64,000 nt of DNA from Thermococcus sp. (GCF_027052235.1 NZ_JALUFF010000057.1:1-64000); one strand, 5' to 3'. Counted from the first letter of the stretch, positions 24,125 to 32,661 are shown. Program-made: numbers and translations. The notes: generated by a model not told the origin, from the letters alone.

Positions 24125-24806
24125 CCTTTTCACCTTCGAGGAGAGCTGGGAAGAGAAGAAGAGAAGGGCCGAGAAAATAGTCGAAATCCTCATGAAGACA
24201 CACCCCAGGGAGAAGCTCCTCATAGGCGACCCGTACAGGACTCTGATTCACTGCATAATCTCCCAGAGAATGAGGGACGAGGTTACCTACCGCGTCTGGG
24301 AGGAGCTCTTCAGGAAATACAGGGACATCGAGACGATAGCAAAAACGCCCGTCGAGGAGATGCAGGAGTTCCTGAGAAAGCGGGGGGTCGGCCTCTGGAA
24401 GACGAAAGGCGAGTGGATAGTCAAGGCTTCGAGGATAATCCTTGAAAAGTACAGCGGGAAGGTTCCCGACGATGTTCACGAGCTCATGAAGTTGCCGGGA
24501 ATAGGTAGGAAGTGCGCCAACATAGTTTTAGCCTACGGCTTCGGAAGACAGGCTATTCCAGTTGATACGCACGTTAACAGGATAAGCAAGCGCCTCGGTC
24601 TGGCTCCACCGAGGGTTCAGCCGGAGAAAGTCGAGGAGTACCTCAGAGAGCTCATCCCGCGGGAGAAGTGGATATACGTGAACCACGCCATGGTTGACCA
24701 CGGGAGGAGCATCTGCAAGCCGATAAGGCCGAGGTGCAACGAGTGTCCCCTCAGGGAGCTCTGCCCCTACGCTAAGGGGCTCGTAAAGGATGAGGACATA
24801 AGGTAG
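24093..24806 (+). CDS. nth: Endonuclease III (DNA glycosylase/AP lyase)
   Basis: This 237-residue base-excision repair enzyme has the helix-hairpin-helix LPGIGRKCANIVLAYGFG with the catalytic Lys. The catalytic Asp is in IPVDTHVNRISKRL. The C-terminal 4Fe-4S ligands are CKPIRPRCNECPLRELC (C-x6-C-x2-C-x5-C). It removes oxidised pyrimidines and nicks abasic sites. The start ATG lies inside the preceding gene, a 32-base overlap, so translation is probably coupled. Length is slightly above the bacterial enzyme because of an N-terminal extension. Confidence 0.96.
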   Translation: MVRASKSLDPSLFTFEESWEEKKRRAEKIVEILMKTHPREKLLIGDPYRTLIHCIISQRMRDEVTYRVWEELFRKYRDIETIAKTPVEEMQEFLRKRGVGLWKTKGEWIVKASRIILEKYSGKVPDDVHELMKLPGIGRKCANIVLAYGFGRQAIPVDTHVNRISKRLGLAPPRVQPEKVEEYLRELIPREKWIYVNHAMVDHGRSICKPIRPRCNECPLRELCPYAKGLVKDEDIR

Positions 24807-24851
24807 AAAAGCCGACCCATGAAGACGCTAGAAGAAGAGGATAACCAAGAA

Positions 24852-25430
24852 TCATTCTTCCTCCTCTACTTCTTCCCCGGCTAGCTTTCTCAGCTTGTCG
24901 AGGTCGGAGCCAACCGCTATGAGGACGTCCCCCTCTTCGATTGTGTCCTTCTTCCCCGGGTCGTAGATGTAGCGGTCACCGCGCTTTATGGCTATTATCC
25001 TCGTCCCTATCTTACTCGGGAGCTTGAGCTGTTCAAGGCTCTTGCCGATGAGAACCGAGTTGGGCCTGACAGTTACCCTTCCGAGTTCCTCTTCGGTGTC
25101 CTCCATTATTTCCATGATGATAGGGTGTGGCTCTATGTCCCTCAGGACTATGTCCGCTATACCGTAAGCTGCGTCGCTTATGCGCTCGTTTATGTCGGCG
25201 AGGTCTATTATACTGAGCAGGCTCTCTGGATCGTCCTCTTTCTTAGCTGCCCGGAGGGCTAGCTTTTTGACTTTGAGGGTTAGGTCGTCTATTCTCTCCT
25301 CAAGGATATAGACCTCCTCGGCTATGTCCTCGCTGTTGTACATGACGGAGGAGAAGGCCAAGTCTATCATGAGGGCCGAGAGGTCCTTCATCTCTATGAG
25401 GCAGTTCCTAATCTCCTCGAATTCATCCAT
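24852..25430 (-). CDS. PhoU-RCK_C (TrkA-C) regulatory protein, copy 1
   Basis: This 192-residue protein has an N-terminal PhoU-like helical half (EMKDLSALMIDLAFSSVMYNSEDIAEEVYILEERID). Its C-terminal RCK_C/TrkA_C domain (about 115-185) contains RPNSVLIGKSLEQLKLPSKIGTRIIAIKRGDRYIYDP and EEGDVLIAVGS. RCK_C domains bind ions or nucleotides and gate cation transporters. It is paralogous to the next gene upstream, with an 8-base overlap, and both diverge from an MgtE-type transporter. Regulation of that transporter is likely but inferred from context. Confidence 0.85.
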   Translation of the reverse strand: MDEFEEIRNCLIEMKDLSALMIDLAFSSVMYNSEDIAEEVYILEERIDDLTLKVKKLALRAAKKEDDPESLLSIIDLADINERISDAAYGIADIVLRDIEPHPIIMEIMEDTEEELGRVTVRPNSVLIGKSLEQLKLPSKIGTRIIAIKRGDRYIYDPGKKDTIEEGDVLIAVGSDLDKLRKLAGEEVEEEE

Positions 25431-26028
25431 GGGACACCACCTTCAGAACACCGCGGGCTATCTCCTTAAGCCTCTCAAGGGCCGTTCGGGTGCCCCTTGC
25501 TATGAGGGTGTCGTTCGGGAATATCTTTGTGTCCTCGTCGGGGTCAAAAATCCACCTCTTTCCCCTTCTTATTGCAATCACCCATGCCCCGGTGTTAGTC
25601 GGCAGATCAAGCTCCTCAAGGCTCTTCCCGACGAGTTCGGAATCGGGGGAAACGACGGCTTTCCCTATCGTCTCCTCACTCTCAAGGATAACCTCAGTGA
25701 CGAGGGGATGGAGCTTCTCTTCGAGAACCATCTTCGCGAGATCCGCTGCCGCGTTGGATATATCGTCTATCGAGCGACCCATCTGGAGGATTGACGTTAT
25801 TCTCTCCGCGTCCTTGAGGTTTCTTGCAGAGAGAACTGCCCTAACCATCAGGTTGTAATTGAGGATGTCGAGGTATTCCTCAAGCTCAAGAACCTCTTCG
25901 GCCATCTCCTTTTCCCTGAAGAGAACAGCCGAGTAAGCAAGATCAACCATGAGCTCAGCCGTGTTCTTCATCTCGACGAAGATGTCCTTTACATTGTCGG
26001 GAACCTCAACCTCGTCCCATTCTTCCAT
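25423..26028 (-). CDS. PhoU-RCK_C (TrkA-C) regulatory protein, copy 2
   Basis: This 201-residue protein has the same two-domain order as copy 1. The PhoU-like N-half includes EMKNTAELMVDLAYSAVLFREKEMAEEVLELEEYLD. The RCK_C half includes SPDSELVGKSLEELDLPTNTGAWVIAIRRG and FPNDTLIARGT. The clear line-by-line similarity shows an ancestral duplication. ATG 26028 follows GGGGGAGGGACTTCG. The two products probably form a heteromeric sensor for the divergently encoded transporter. Confidence 0.85.
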   Translation of the reverse strand: MEEWDEVEVPDNVKDIFVEMKNTAELMVDLAYSAVLFREKEMAEEVLELEEYLDILNYNLMVRAVLSARNLKDAERITSILQMGRSIDDISNAAADLAKMVLEEKLHPLVTEVILESEETIGKAVVSPDSELVGKSLEELDLPTNTGAWVIAIRRGKRWIFDPDEDTKIFPNDTLIARGTRTALERLKEIARGVLKVVSHG

Positions 26029-26103
26029 CGAAGTCCCTCCCCCGTTTTGAATCTCTGCCCCGGCTTATTTACTTTTCGCCGCTCAGTTGAGTGTAAATGA
26101 CAA

Positions 26104-26113
26104 CTTTTATAAA
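26104..26113 (+). promoter_or_regulatory. TATA box of the MgtE-type transporter gene
   Basis: CTTTTATAAA lies about 15-20 bases before the in-frame ATG 26127 and 50 bases before ATG 26163, favouring the later start. Confidence 0.55.
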
Positions 26114-26162
26114 ACTGCTCCGCTAAATGGCCCGGAGGTGGGAGGAATGGGGGTGGAAGACG

Positions 26163-27353
26163 ATGCTCCCGGTGGAAGTAACCGTTGGAACCCACGGATG
26201 GCGGGAGAGGTTGAAACAGACGTTTTTGGTAACGTTCCCAGCGTTATTGCTCTGTTTAGCCCTTGATTTCGTTGGTGGGGGTGTTTTGGGCAAGAATTTC
26301 AAGATAATAGCCACTTCGTATCCGCTTCTCCTAGTCATCCTTCCCGGTCTTAGCGATTTGAGGGGCAATGTTTTCGGTGCGATGGCTTCGAGAATGACAA
26401 CCGCCCTTCACCTCGGTAAAATCAAAGGGATACTCGATAAGGAGGTCACTACAAACGTATCGATGGCCATTGGGAGTTCTAAGATACCTCTCATCGTTCT
26501 CTGGGTGGCCGGTGCAATAAAGCTCGGCTTTTCGCACTCGGCCTTCATTGTCCTCCTCATTGTCATAGCTTCAGCCATAGTCATTGGTCTGCTCCTTGGC
26601 TATTCAACCGCTTTCATCACGATATTCCCCTACCGCTGGGGTACCGATCCGGACATGATAGCAGCACCCCTGATAACTTCCGTGGCTGACGTCATAACCA
26701 TCCCGACGCTCGTTTATCTCATATTCTTCTATGAAGACCACAAAACGGCCTTCTACGCATTCACGGCCTTCATGATAGTCCTCTTCCTCCTGCTAATATT
26801 CCTCTCCGACTACAAGAAGGAGCACGTGAAGGCATTCAAGGAGGTCTCGGGTGTCCTGACGATCCTGGCCCTCATCGAGATATTCTCAGGTTCCACACTC
26901 GAGTCTTACAGCGACGTTATCTCCAAGGCCATAATCCTCAGCGTCATGTATCCCTCAATACTCGACAGCGTTGGTAACTTCGCATCCATAGCCGCGGCAA
27001 CTACTTCAACGAGGCTGAACCTCTCCGGAAAGAGCGCGCTAATGAACAGGGGGTTTTACCTTGACGTTTTGGCCCTCCTCTTGCTGACGCCGATAATCGG
27101 CTTCCTGACCAACTACATAGCCATCCACGTCACGAACCTGATAGGCTACCACGCCGCACTGATATGGCCCTTTATTCTTGGTTACCCCTTGCTCGTCGTT
27201 GCAAATATTGGAATTGGAGTCTTCATCGCCTACCTTTCCCACCGCTTCAACATAGACCCCGACAACGTTGCCATCCCGACTGTTACAACAATATCTGACG
27301 TTATGGGAACCCTCTTTGTTGTCCTGTTGGCAAAGATGATGGTGGGAGCATGA
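26163..27353 (+). CDS. MgtE-type divalent cation transporter (duplicated channel domain)
   Basis: This 396-residue membrane protein is built from two MgtE-like channel halves. Half 1 has SYPLLLVILPGLSDLRGNVFGAMASRMTTALHLG and PDMIAAPLITSVADVITIPTLVYLIFF. Half 2 has SVMYPSILDSVGNFASIAAATTSTRLNLSG and PDNVAIPTVTTISDVMGTLFVVLLA. Bacterial MgtE is a homodimer of one such domain plus cytosolic CBS domains. Here the CBS part is absent and its role may be taken by the divergent PhoU-RCK_C proteins. The start follows GGGGGTGGAAGACG. The stop overlaps the next ATG. The ion is probably Mg2+ but not proven. Confidence 0.85.
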   Translation: MLPVEVTVGTHGWRERLKQTFLVTFPALLLCLALDFVGGGVLGKNFKIIATSYPLLLVILPGLSDLRGNVFGAMASRMTTALHLGKIKGILDKEVTTNVSMAIGSSKIPLIVLWVAGAIKLGFSHSAFIVLLIVIASAIVIGLLLGYSTAFITIFPYRWGTDPDMIAAPLITSVADVITIPTLVYLIFFYEDHKTAFYAFTAFMIVLFLLLIFLSDYKKEHVKAFKEVSGVLTILALIEIFSGSTLESYSDVISKAIILSVMYPSILDSVGNFASIAAATTSTRLNLSGKSALMNRGFYLDVLALLLLTPIIGFLTNYIAIHVTNLIGYHAALIWPFILGYPLLVVANIGIGVFIAYLSHRFNIDPDNVAIPTVTTISDVMGTLFVVLLAKMMVGA

Positions 27354-28123
27354 TAGGCCTCTCGACCACGGCTTACCCGGGAAGGAACGTTAGGGCCTTC
27401 GAGGAGTGGCTCAGAGCGGTTAAGGAACTTGGCTTTGACGCCGTTGAGCTCGTGAGCGAGTGGCCCAACTTCCTCACCCGAACCAACTGGAAGAGCTATT
27501 CCGAACTGATTGAGAGCTACTCCTTAGCTGTAACGGTTCACGCGCCCTTCAGCGACGTGAACATAGGCTCCTTAAATTCTCGAATCAGAGAGGCTTCTCT
27601 GGAGGTTCTTGAGGAGGCCCTTGAGGTCTCTTCCCTCCTTAACGCCCTGAGCGTTACGGTTCATCCCGGCCACTGCTCCCCAGCGAGCAGAAAATACAGG
27701 GACGACTACAACTGGGTTCACAGGCAGTCGCTTTCAAGGCTTGGGGAGCTTTCGCGGGAATACGGGGTCACCGTTGGGGTTGAGAACATGCCCAGCTTTC
27801 CCATACTGGACGCTCAGACCCCGGAAAGGCTCGCCGAGCTCCTTGAGGGAATTGAACTGGGCGTTACCTTTGATCTCGGCCACCTGAACACCACCACGAG
27901 GGACTTTGAGGGCTTCCTGAGGATTTTTAAAGGGCGAATAGTCCACATCCACCTCCACGACAACTCAGGCAAAGCCGACGAGCACCTGGCCGTTGGAGAT
28001 GGGATAATCCCCTGGAGGGAAGTCCTGCCGAAGCTCCCGGGGGTCCCGCGGGTTCTTGAAGTTTCCAGCCTTGAGGACGCGGAGAGGAGTCTGGGCTATC
28101 TCAGGGACATTGGTGGGCTTTAA
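27350..28123 (+). CDS. Sugar phosphate isomerase/epimerase-like TIM-barrel protein
   Basis: This 257-residue protein belongs to the AP endonuclease family 2/xylose isomerase-like TIM barrels. The motifs are LGFDAVELVSEWP, TVHAPFSDVN, SVTVHPGHCS, VTVGVENMP (metal Glu), GVTFDLGHLN (Asp/His) and HIHLHDNSG (His/Asp), the normal metal-ligand order. Substrates vary from sugars to DNA, so only the fold is assigned. It starts at an ATGA overlap with the transporter gene. Confidence 0.85.
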   Translation: MIGLSTTAYPGRNVRAFEEWLRAVKELGFDAVELVSEWPNFLTRTNWKSYSELIESYSLAVTVHAPFSDVNIGSLNSRIREASLEVLEEALEVSSLLNALSVTVHPGHCSPASRKYRDDYNWVHRQSLSRLGELSREYGVTVGVENMPSFPILDAQTPERLAELLEGIELGVTFDLGHLNTTTRDFEGFLRIFKGRIVHIHLHDNSGKADEHLAVGDGIIPWREVLPKLPGVPRVLEVSSLEDAERSLGYLRDIGGL

Positions 28124-28156
28124 AGTTCATTGGAGCTCATCTTTACAAAACGCAAC

Positions 28157-28166
28157 CCTTTTATAC
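28157..28166 (+). promoter_or_regulatory. TATA box of acyl-CoA synthetase operon
   Basis: CCTTTTATAC lies about 50 bases before ATG 28211, giving a leader of about 25 bases with GGAGGGAGGAGC. Confidence 0.6.
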
Positions 28167-28210
28167 ATTCCCACCGAACTGGAAACGGTGAATCTTCTGG
28201 AGGGAGGAGC

Positions 28211-29626
28211 ATGACCGAGAAAATCGTTGAAGAACTGAAGCCCTTCTTCGAGCCAAAGGCCGTCGCTATCATCGGCGCGACCAACAAAAAGGGCAAAGTC
28301 GGGAACGTTATCTTTGAGAACTTCAAGAGGAACAAGGAGAACGGTGTTTTCAAGGGCAACATCTACCCCGTGAACCCCAAGCTGGATGAGATCGAGGGCT
28401 ACAAGGTTTACCACAGCGTTAAGGAGCTTCCCGACGATACCGACCTCGCGGTGATAGCGATTCCAGCTCCATTCGTGCCCCAGACCATGAGGGACATAGC
28501 GGAGAAGGGGATAAAGGCCGTCATAATCATCACCGGTGGCTTCGGTGAGCTCGGAGAGGAAGGTAAGAGGCTTGAGCGCGAAATCTACGAGATAGCTAAG
28601 GCCAACGGGATACGTGTTATCGGCCCGAACTGTGTTGGCGTTTACGTACCTGACACAGGCGTTGACACCGTCTTCCTGCCCGAGGAGAAGATGGACAGGC
28701 CGAAGAGCGGGCCAATAGCCTTCGTCAGCCAGAGCGGGGCTTTTGCAGCTGCGATGCTCGACTGGGCTGCTATGGCGGAGATAGGAATAGGCAAGATGGT
28801 CAGCTACGGCAACAAGATAGATGTTGATGACGCCGATTTGATGGACTACTTCATCCACGACGACGAGATAAACGTCGTTACCTTCTACATCGAGGGCGTC
28901 AAGGACGGAAGGAAGTTCATGGAAAGCGCGAAGAGGATAACGAAGGTCAAGCCGGTCATCGCTCTGAAGAGCGGAAGAACCGAGTATGGAGCGAAGGCCG
29001 CATCAAGCCACACGGGTTCTCTGGCCGGAGCGGATGTCATTTACGATGCGGTCTTCAAGCAGACGGGGATAATAAGGGCTGAAGACTTTGAGCACATGTT
29101 CGACTTGGCGAAGGCCTTTGCATCACTCAAACACAAGCTCCCGAAGGGCGATAGGATAGGCATCATCACCGACGGCGGTGGAGCTGGAGTCATGGCCAGC
29201 GATGCAGTTGCCAAATTCGGCCTCAGGATGGCGGAGCTGAGCGAGGAGACGATAAAGTTCCTCAAGGAGAGGTTCCCGCCACATGCCGTTGTCGGCAACC
29301 CGACCGACGTAGTTGGCGACACCGACGCCGAGAGGTACAGGCTTGCCCTTGAGGCATTTACAAAGGACCCGAACGTGGACGCGATACTCGTTATAGTCCT
29401 CTTCCAGGTGCCACTCCTTGAGGACGAGAAGGCCATAGAGATACTGGCTGACTACCAGAGGAAGAGCGACAAGCCCATAGTTGCCGTCGCTATGGGTGGA
29501 AGGAAGACGGACCGCTACGCGAGAATGCTTGAAGAGCGGGGAGTTCCGGTCTATCCAACCCCTGAAAGGGGCGTCAGAGCTCTGGCCGGTCTCGTAAGGT
29601 ACGCCCAATACCTGAAGAAGGAGTGA
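28211..29626 (+). CDS. ADP-forming acyl-CoA synthetase, alpha subunit
   Basis: This 471-residue subunit has a CoA-binding Rossmann domain (AVAIIGATNKKGKVGN), then ligase domains with IGPNCVGVY and SGRTEYGAKAASSHTGSLAGAD. The His in the latter is where the phosphohistidine intermediate of NDP-forming synthetases is expected. With the beta subunit it makes ATP from acyl-CoA + ADP + Pi, the main substrate-level phosphorylation of peptide and sugar fermentation in Thermococcales. The start follows GGAGGGAGGAGC; the upstream frame lacks a ribosome site. Which acid is used (acetate, aryl or branched, or succinate) cannot be read from sequence alone. Confidence 0.92.
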   Translation: MTEKIVEELKPFFEPKAVAIIGATNKKGKVGNVIFENFKRNKENGVFKGNIYPVNPKLDEIEGYKVYHSVKELPDDTDLAVIAIPAPFVPQTMRDIAEKGIKAVIIITGGFGELGEEGKRLEREIYEIAKANGIRVIGPNCVGVYVPDTGVDTVFLPEEKMDRPKSGPIAFVSQSGAFAAAMLDWAAMAEIGIGKMVSYGNKIDVDDADLMDYFIHDDEINVVTFYIEGVKDGRKFMESAKRITKVKPVIALKSGRTEYGAKAASSHTGSLAGADVIYDAVFKQTGIIRAEDFEHMFDLAKAFASLKHKLPKGDRIGIITDGGGAGVMASDAVAKFGLRMAELSEETIKFLKERFPPHAVVGNPTDVVGDTDAERYRLALEAFTKDPNVDAILVIVLFQVPLLEDEKAIEILADYQRKSDKPIVAVAMGGRKTDRYARMLEERGVPVYPTPERGVRALAGLVRYAQYLKKE

Positions 29627-29637
29627 AGGTGATGGTT

Positions 29638-30399
29638 ATGAAGGAGGAAGCCCTTAGGGTTATCGAGTCCGTCCTTAATGAAGGCCGGACGGCGATGGTT
29701 GAGTACGAGGCAAAGCAGGTTTTGAAGGCTTACGGCCTTCCCGTCCCGAACGAAAAGCTCGCAAAGACCCTCGATGAGGCTTTGAAATACGCCGAGGAGA
29801 TAGGTTATCCCGTTGCCATGAAGCTCATGTCACCGCAGATTCTCCACAAGAGCGACGCTAGAGTGGTCATGCTCAACATAAAAACCCCCGAGGAGCTCAG
29901 GCAGAAGTGGGAGGAGATACACGAGAACGCGCGCAAATACAGGCCCGATGCGGAAATCCTCGGCGTCTTGATTGCCCCAATGCTGAGACCCGGCAGGGAG
30001 GTCATCATAGGCGTAACCGAGGACCCGCAGTTCGGCCACGCAATAATGTTCGGTCTCGGCGGAATCTTCGTCGAGGTTCTGAAGGACGTGACGTTCAGGA
30101 TAATCCCGATAACCGAGCGCGACGCGAGGAAGATGATAACCGAGATCAAGGGCTACCCGATTCTTGCTGGAGCGCGCGGTGAAGAGCCGGCCGACATAGA
30201 GGCAATAGTCGAGATGCTCCTCAAAGTTAGCGAGCTCGTCGACGACCTCAGGGACTACATAAAGGAGATGGACCTCAACCCGGTCTTCGTCTATGAGAAA
30301 GGTAAAGGAGCCGTCGTTGTGGACGCGAGGATTATCCTCAAGGTTCCGGAGAAGAAAGAGCCCGAGATAAGCGCAGAATACAGGGAGAGGTGCGCTTAG
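29638..30399 (+). CDS. ADP-forming acyl-CoA synthetase, beta subunit (ATP-grasp)
   Basis: This 253-residue ATP-grasp subunit reads MVEYEAKQVLKAYGLPVPNEKLAK, then YPVAMKLMSPQILHKSDARVV (nucleotide-binding Lys), GREVIIGVTEDPQFGHAIMFGLGGIFVEVLKDV and EMDLNPVFV. It partners the alpha subunit, whose stop lies 11 bases upstream. ATG 29638 after GGTGATGGTT or ATG 29632 are both possible. The gene overlaps the convergent small membrane protein by 4 bases. Confidence 0.92.
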   Translation: MKEEALRVIESVLNEGRTAMVEYEAKQVLKAYGLPVPNEKLAKTLDEALKYAEEIGYPVAMKLMSPQILHKSDARVVMLNIKTPEELRQKWEEIHENARKYRPDAEILGVLIAPMLRPGREVIIGVTEDPQFGHAIMFGLGGIFVEVLKDVTFRIIPITERDARKMITEIKGYPILAGARGEEPADIEAIVEMLLKVSELVDDLRDYIKEMDLNPVFVYEKGKGAVVVDARIILKVPEKKEPEISAEYRERCA

Positions 30400-30713
30400 T
30401 TCTCTTTTTCCTCTTTGTAAACCATCTCGATGTAACTCAGGATGTCGTGGACTATGAAGAAGCTTATCACGGCATCGAGGGCCATTCCCAGCTTCCCGTA
30501 CATGAGCGAGAGTATCGAGACGAAGAGTGTTATGCCTGCGTAGATCAGGGCAACCTTAACGGCCGTCCTGTTCTTCCGCCCGACAAAGTAAGCTAGGAGG
30601 AGGGTAAAGAGGGCAAAGGCCAGGTAAACCGTTGAAGAGGAATAATAGGCCTCGCCCAGGAGGAGGAAGCCGTAGAGGACGAGGAGGTAAGTTGAGAGCT
30701 GGAGGGGCCTCAT
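30396..30713 (-). CDS. Small membrane protein (105 aa), unknown function
   Basis: Four hydrophobic segments are visible: LSTYLLVLYGFLLLGEAYY, TVYLAFALFTLLLAYFVG, VKVALIYAGITLFVSILSLMY and MALDAVISFFIVHDILSYI. A charged VYKEEKEN tail follows. No family recognised. It is convergent with the acyl-CoA synthetase operon and shares 4 bases with it. A GTATTTAAATC TATA-like box lies upstream around 30748. Confidence 0.65.
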   Translation of the reverse strand: MRPLQLSTYLLVLYGFLLLGEAYYSSSTVYLAFALFTLLLAYFVGRKNRTAVKVALIYAGITLFVSILSLMYGKLGMALDAVISFFIVHDILSYIEMVYKEEKEN

Positions 30714-30789
30714 TCACATCACGTACCGCTCCAGAGTTCCGGTGTATTTAAATCCATCGCTGTTTTTCAAAGGTTGAGGGATTTTTAGC

Positions 30790-31368
30790 TCATATGCCGA
30801 GCAGTTTCAACAGTCTCTCGAACTCCCGGGGTGAGCCCCTTATTACCGGATGCCTCGGGACGAAGGGACAGGGCTTCTCGGGACGGGAGCTGGCATCAAA
30901 CGTCCCTATGACTCTTGCAATCGAGACGACCTCCTCCTTGTCCAGCCCTATAAGGGGCCTGAGAACCGGCAAATCGCTGGCGGTGCTGATGAGTGCCAGG
31001 TTATCTAGGGTCTGGCTTGCCACCTGACCGAGGGAATCCCCGGTTATGATCGCCCGTGCACCCCGGGATTTGGCCTCCCTGCAGGCCCTCCTGAGCATCA
31101 GCCACTTGCAGACCAAGCACGTCCACCGCTCTTTTTTAAGCTCCCTCAACCTCTCGAAGGCGGGCACGTGCTCCTCGGAGAAGTCCACAACGACCGGTTT
31201 CTCAATTTCGCCATATTTCCTCAGGATTTCCCAGAGCTCGAAGACCTTCTTCTCCTTAACTTCGTCCTGCCTGAAGTGCACTGGAATAACGTGGAGGCCC
31301 TTCTGGAGCATGAGGTAGATGGCAACGGGCGAGTCTATGCCTGAGCTCATCAGTGCGACGGCCTTCAT
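30790..31368 (-). CDS. ThiI-like PP-loop protein lacking THUMP domain
   Basis: This 192-residue protein contains the PP-loop SSGIDSPVAIYLM and other hallmarks of the ThiI C-terminal domain: TCLVCKWLMLRRA, AIITGDSLGQVASQTLDNL, LPVLRPLIGLDKEE and PCPFVPRHP. Full ThiI makes 4-thiouridine in tRNA and sulfur for thiamine. The N-terminal ferredoxin-like and THUMP tRNA-binding parts are absent, so it must use a partner or another substrate. No ribosome site precedes ATG 31368; a CCTTAAAGG box about 25 bases before suggests a leaderless mRNA. Confidence 0.85.
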   Translation of the reverse strand: MKAVALMSSGIDSPVAIYLMLQKGLHVIPVHFRQDEVKEKKVFELWEILRKYGEIEKPVVVDFSEEHVPAFERLRELKKERWTCLVCKWLMLRRACREAKSRGARAIITGDSLGQVASQTLDNLALISTASDLPVLRPLIGLDKEEVVSIARVIGTFDASSRPEKPCPFVPRHPVIRGSPREFERLLKLLGI

Positions 31369-31425
31369 CGCTCGATGGTTGGGCTCTCCCTTTAAGGCCC
31401 TTTCCTAAACCATAGGTTGAAGTGC

Positions 31426-32079
31426 CTAGAGGAACTCCCCGAACAGGAGGTCTTCCCTTCTTCCCCCGGCCTTCTTGAAGACCCTCTCGCTCCACGAGAC
31501 GCTCCCAACGGCCTCTGGAAAGTGGGCGTCGCTCGCGAAGGTCAGCTTAATTCCACGCTTTATGCACTCCCTCACGAAGTCTAATTCGGGAACGCGGTAG
31601 CGGGAGCTTATCTCGAAGGCAACTCCTTTGGCCTCTGCAAGCTCCAGTATCTCCCCGAGCTCTTCCTCCGCGGGATAGCCTATGTAGTTGAAGCTGGCCC
31701 CGAAGTGTCCTATGACGTCCACTTCGTCTTCGAGGGCTCTTTTCACGAGGGTCAGGTATTCCTCAGGGGTTTCCACCCACTCGTGGACGCTCGCTATGAG
31801 GTAGTCAAGCCCCTCAACAGCCCAGTGGGGAACGTCTATTCCGTCCCGGGTTATGTTCGCCTCGACACCCGCAAGCACCGTGAGCTCGGCCTCACTGCCC
31901 CATCGTTTTATTTCTCTCACGTAGCGGTTGAGTCCCCTGCCGAGGAGGTAGTGACTGTGGTCGGTTATGCCGAGAACCCTCAGGCCCTTCCGCTCTGCTA
32001 CTGCTATGTTGTCGTAGACGGAGCCGAGGCCGTCGGAGTAAGCCGTGTGGGTATGGGCATCGTGCGGAAACTCCAGCAT
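31426..32079 (-). CDS. PHP-domain metal-dependent phosphoesterase
   Basis: This 217-residue protein has the PHP motif order: DAHTHTAYSDG (His pair), GITDHSHY, VLAGVEANI (Glu), YLIASVHE, DVIGHFG and FASDAHFPEAVG. It probably binds two or three metal ions and hydrolyses a phosphoester such as histidinol phosphate or a nucleotide. The PolX-like subgroup (PHP_HisPPase) has this layout, but no polymerase is attached. It stands alone between the ThiI-like and mutase genes. Confidence 0.88.
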   Translation of the reverse strand: MLEFPHDAHTHTAYSDGLGSVYDNIAVAERKGLRVLGITDHSHYLLGRGLNRYVREIKRWGSEAELTVLAGVEANITRDGIDVPHWAVEGLDYLIASVHEWVETPEEYLTLVKRALEDEVDVIGHFGASFNYIGYPAEEELGEILELAEAKGVAFEISSRYRVPELDFVRECIKRGIKLTFASDAHFPEAVGSVSWSERVFKKAGGRREDLLFGEFL

Positions 32080-32160
32080 GTTTCCCTCTTAGCTGTGTGC
32101 GTTTAAAACGCTTCTGGACAAAATATCCAACGTAAAGCCAAACCTTGAATTTTGACAAAG

Positions 32161-32170
32161 GTTTAAATAT
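32161..32170 (+). promoter_or_regulatory. TATA-like box of the B12-binding subunit gene
   Basis: GTTTAAATAT lies about 35 bases before ATG 32201, giving a short leader containing GGTGGTGCTC. Confidence 0.5.
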
Positions 32171-32200
32171 TATCCCGCCCAATCCCCTGCGGTGGTGCTC

Positions 32201-32629
32201 ATGGTAGACCGCTCAAAAGTCCGCGTTGTTATAGCGAAGCCAGGATTGGATGGCCATGACAGGGGAGCGAAGGTCGTTGCGAGGGCCCTTAAGGAGGCAG
32301 GTTACGAGGTCATATACACCGGGATAAGGCAGACCCCGGAGCAGATAGTCGAGACTGTCATCCAAGAAGATGCTGCAGTTCTTGGAATAAGCATCCTCTC
32401 CGGAGCGCACATGGTTCTCATTCCGAAGATACTCAGGCTTTTAGAGGAGAAAGGGCTAAAGCCCGGGGAGGACGTAGCCGTCTTCGCCGGCGGGATAATC
32501 CCGCCCGATGACGCCGAGGAGCTCAAAAAGATGGGAGTCTTCGAGGTCTTCGGCCCCGGAACACCGCTGAAAACCATAATAGAGGCCGTTGATAAGGCCG
32601 TCGAGAACCTCAAGAGGTTCAGGGCTTAA
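32201..32629 (+). CDS. mcmA2: Methylmalonyl-CoA mutase, cobalamin-binding subunit
   Basis: This 142-residue subunit is the Rossmann-type B12 domain. It shows KPGLDGHDRGAKVVA (DxHxxG; His is the lower axial cobalt ligand), GISILSGAHMVLIP (S-x-L) and VFAGGIIPPDDAEELKKMGV (GG). It pairs with the catalytic subunit encoded 17 kb away. The ATG follows GGTGGTGCTC. MeaB and epimerase genes follow on the same strand. Confidence 0.95.
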   Translation: MVDRSKVRVVIAKPGLDGHDRGAKVVARALKEAGYEVIYTGIRQTPEQIVETVIQEDAAVLGISILSGAHMVLIPKILRLLEEKGLKPGEDVAVFAGGIIPPDDAEELKKMGVFEVFGPGTPLKTIIEAVDKAVENLKRFRA

Positions 32630-32638
32630 CTTTATATC
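32630..32638 (+). promoter_or_regulatory. TATA box of meaB
   Basis: CTTTATATC starts right at the mcmA2 stop, about 25-30 bases before ATG 32662. MeaB may therefore also be made from its own leaderless transcript. Confidence 0.5.
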
Positions 32639-32661
32639 CCCTCTGGATAATTTCTCCAGTG

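Noticed and set aside
24849-24861. AAGAATCATTCTT palindrome at the end of the PhoU-RCK_C gene
   Set aside because: It overlaps the stop codon and an acidic Glu run; short and without a U-tract, so not claimed as terminator or operator.
28127-28858. 243-codon minus-strand frame over the acyl-CoA synthetase alpha gene
   Set aside because: Antisense shadow of a strongly identified gene with no independent promoter evidence.
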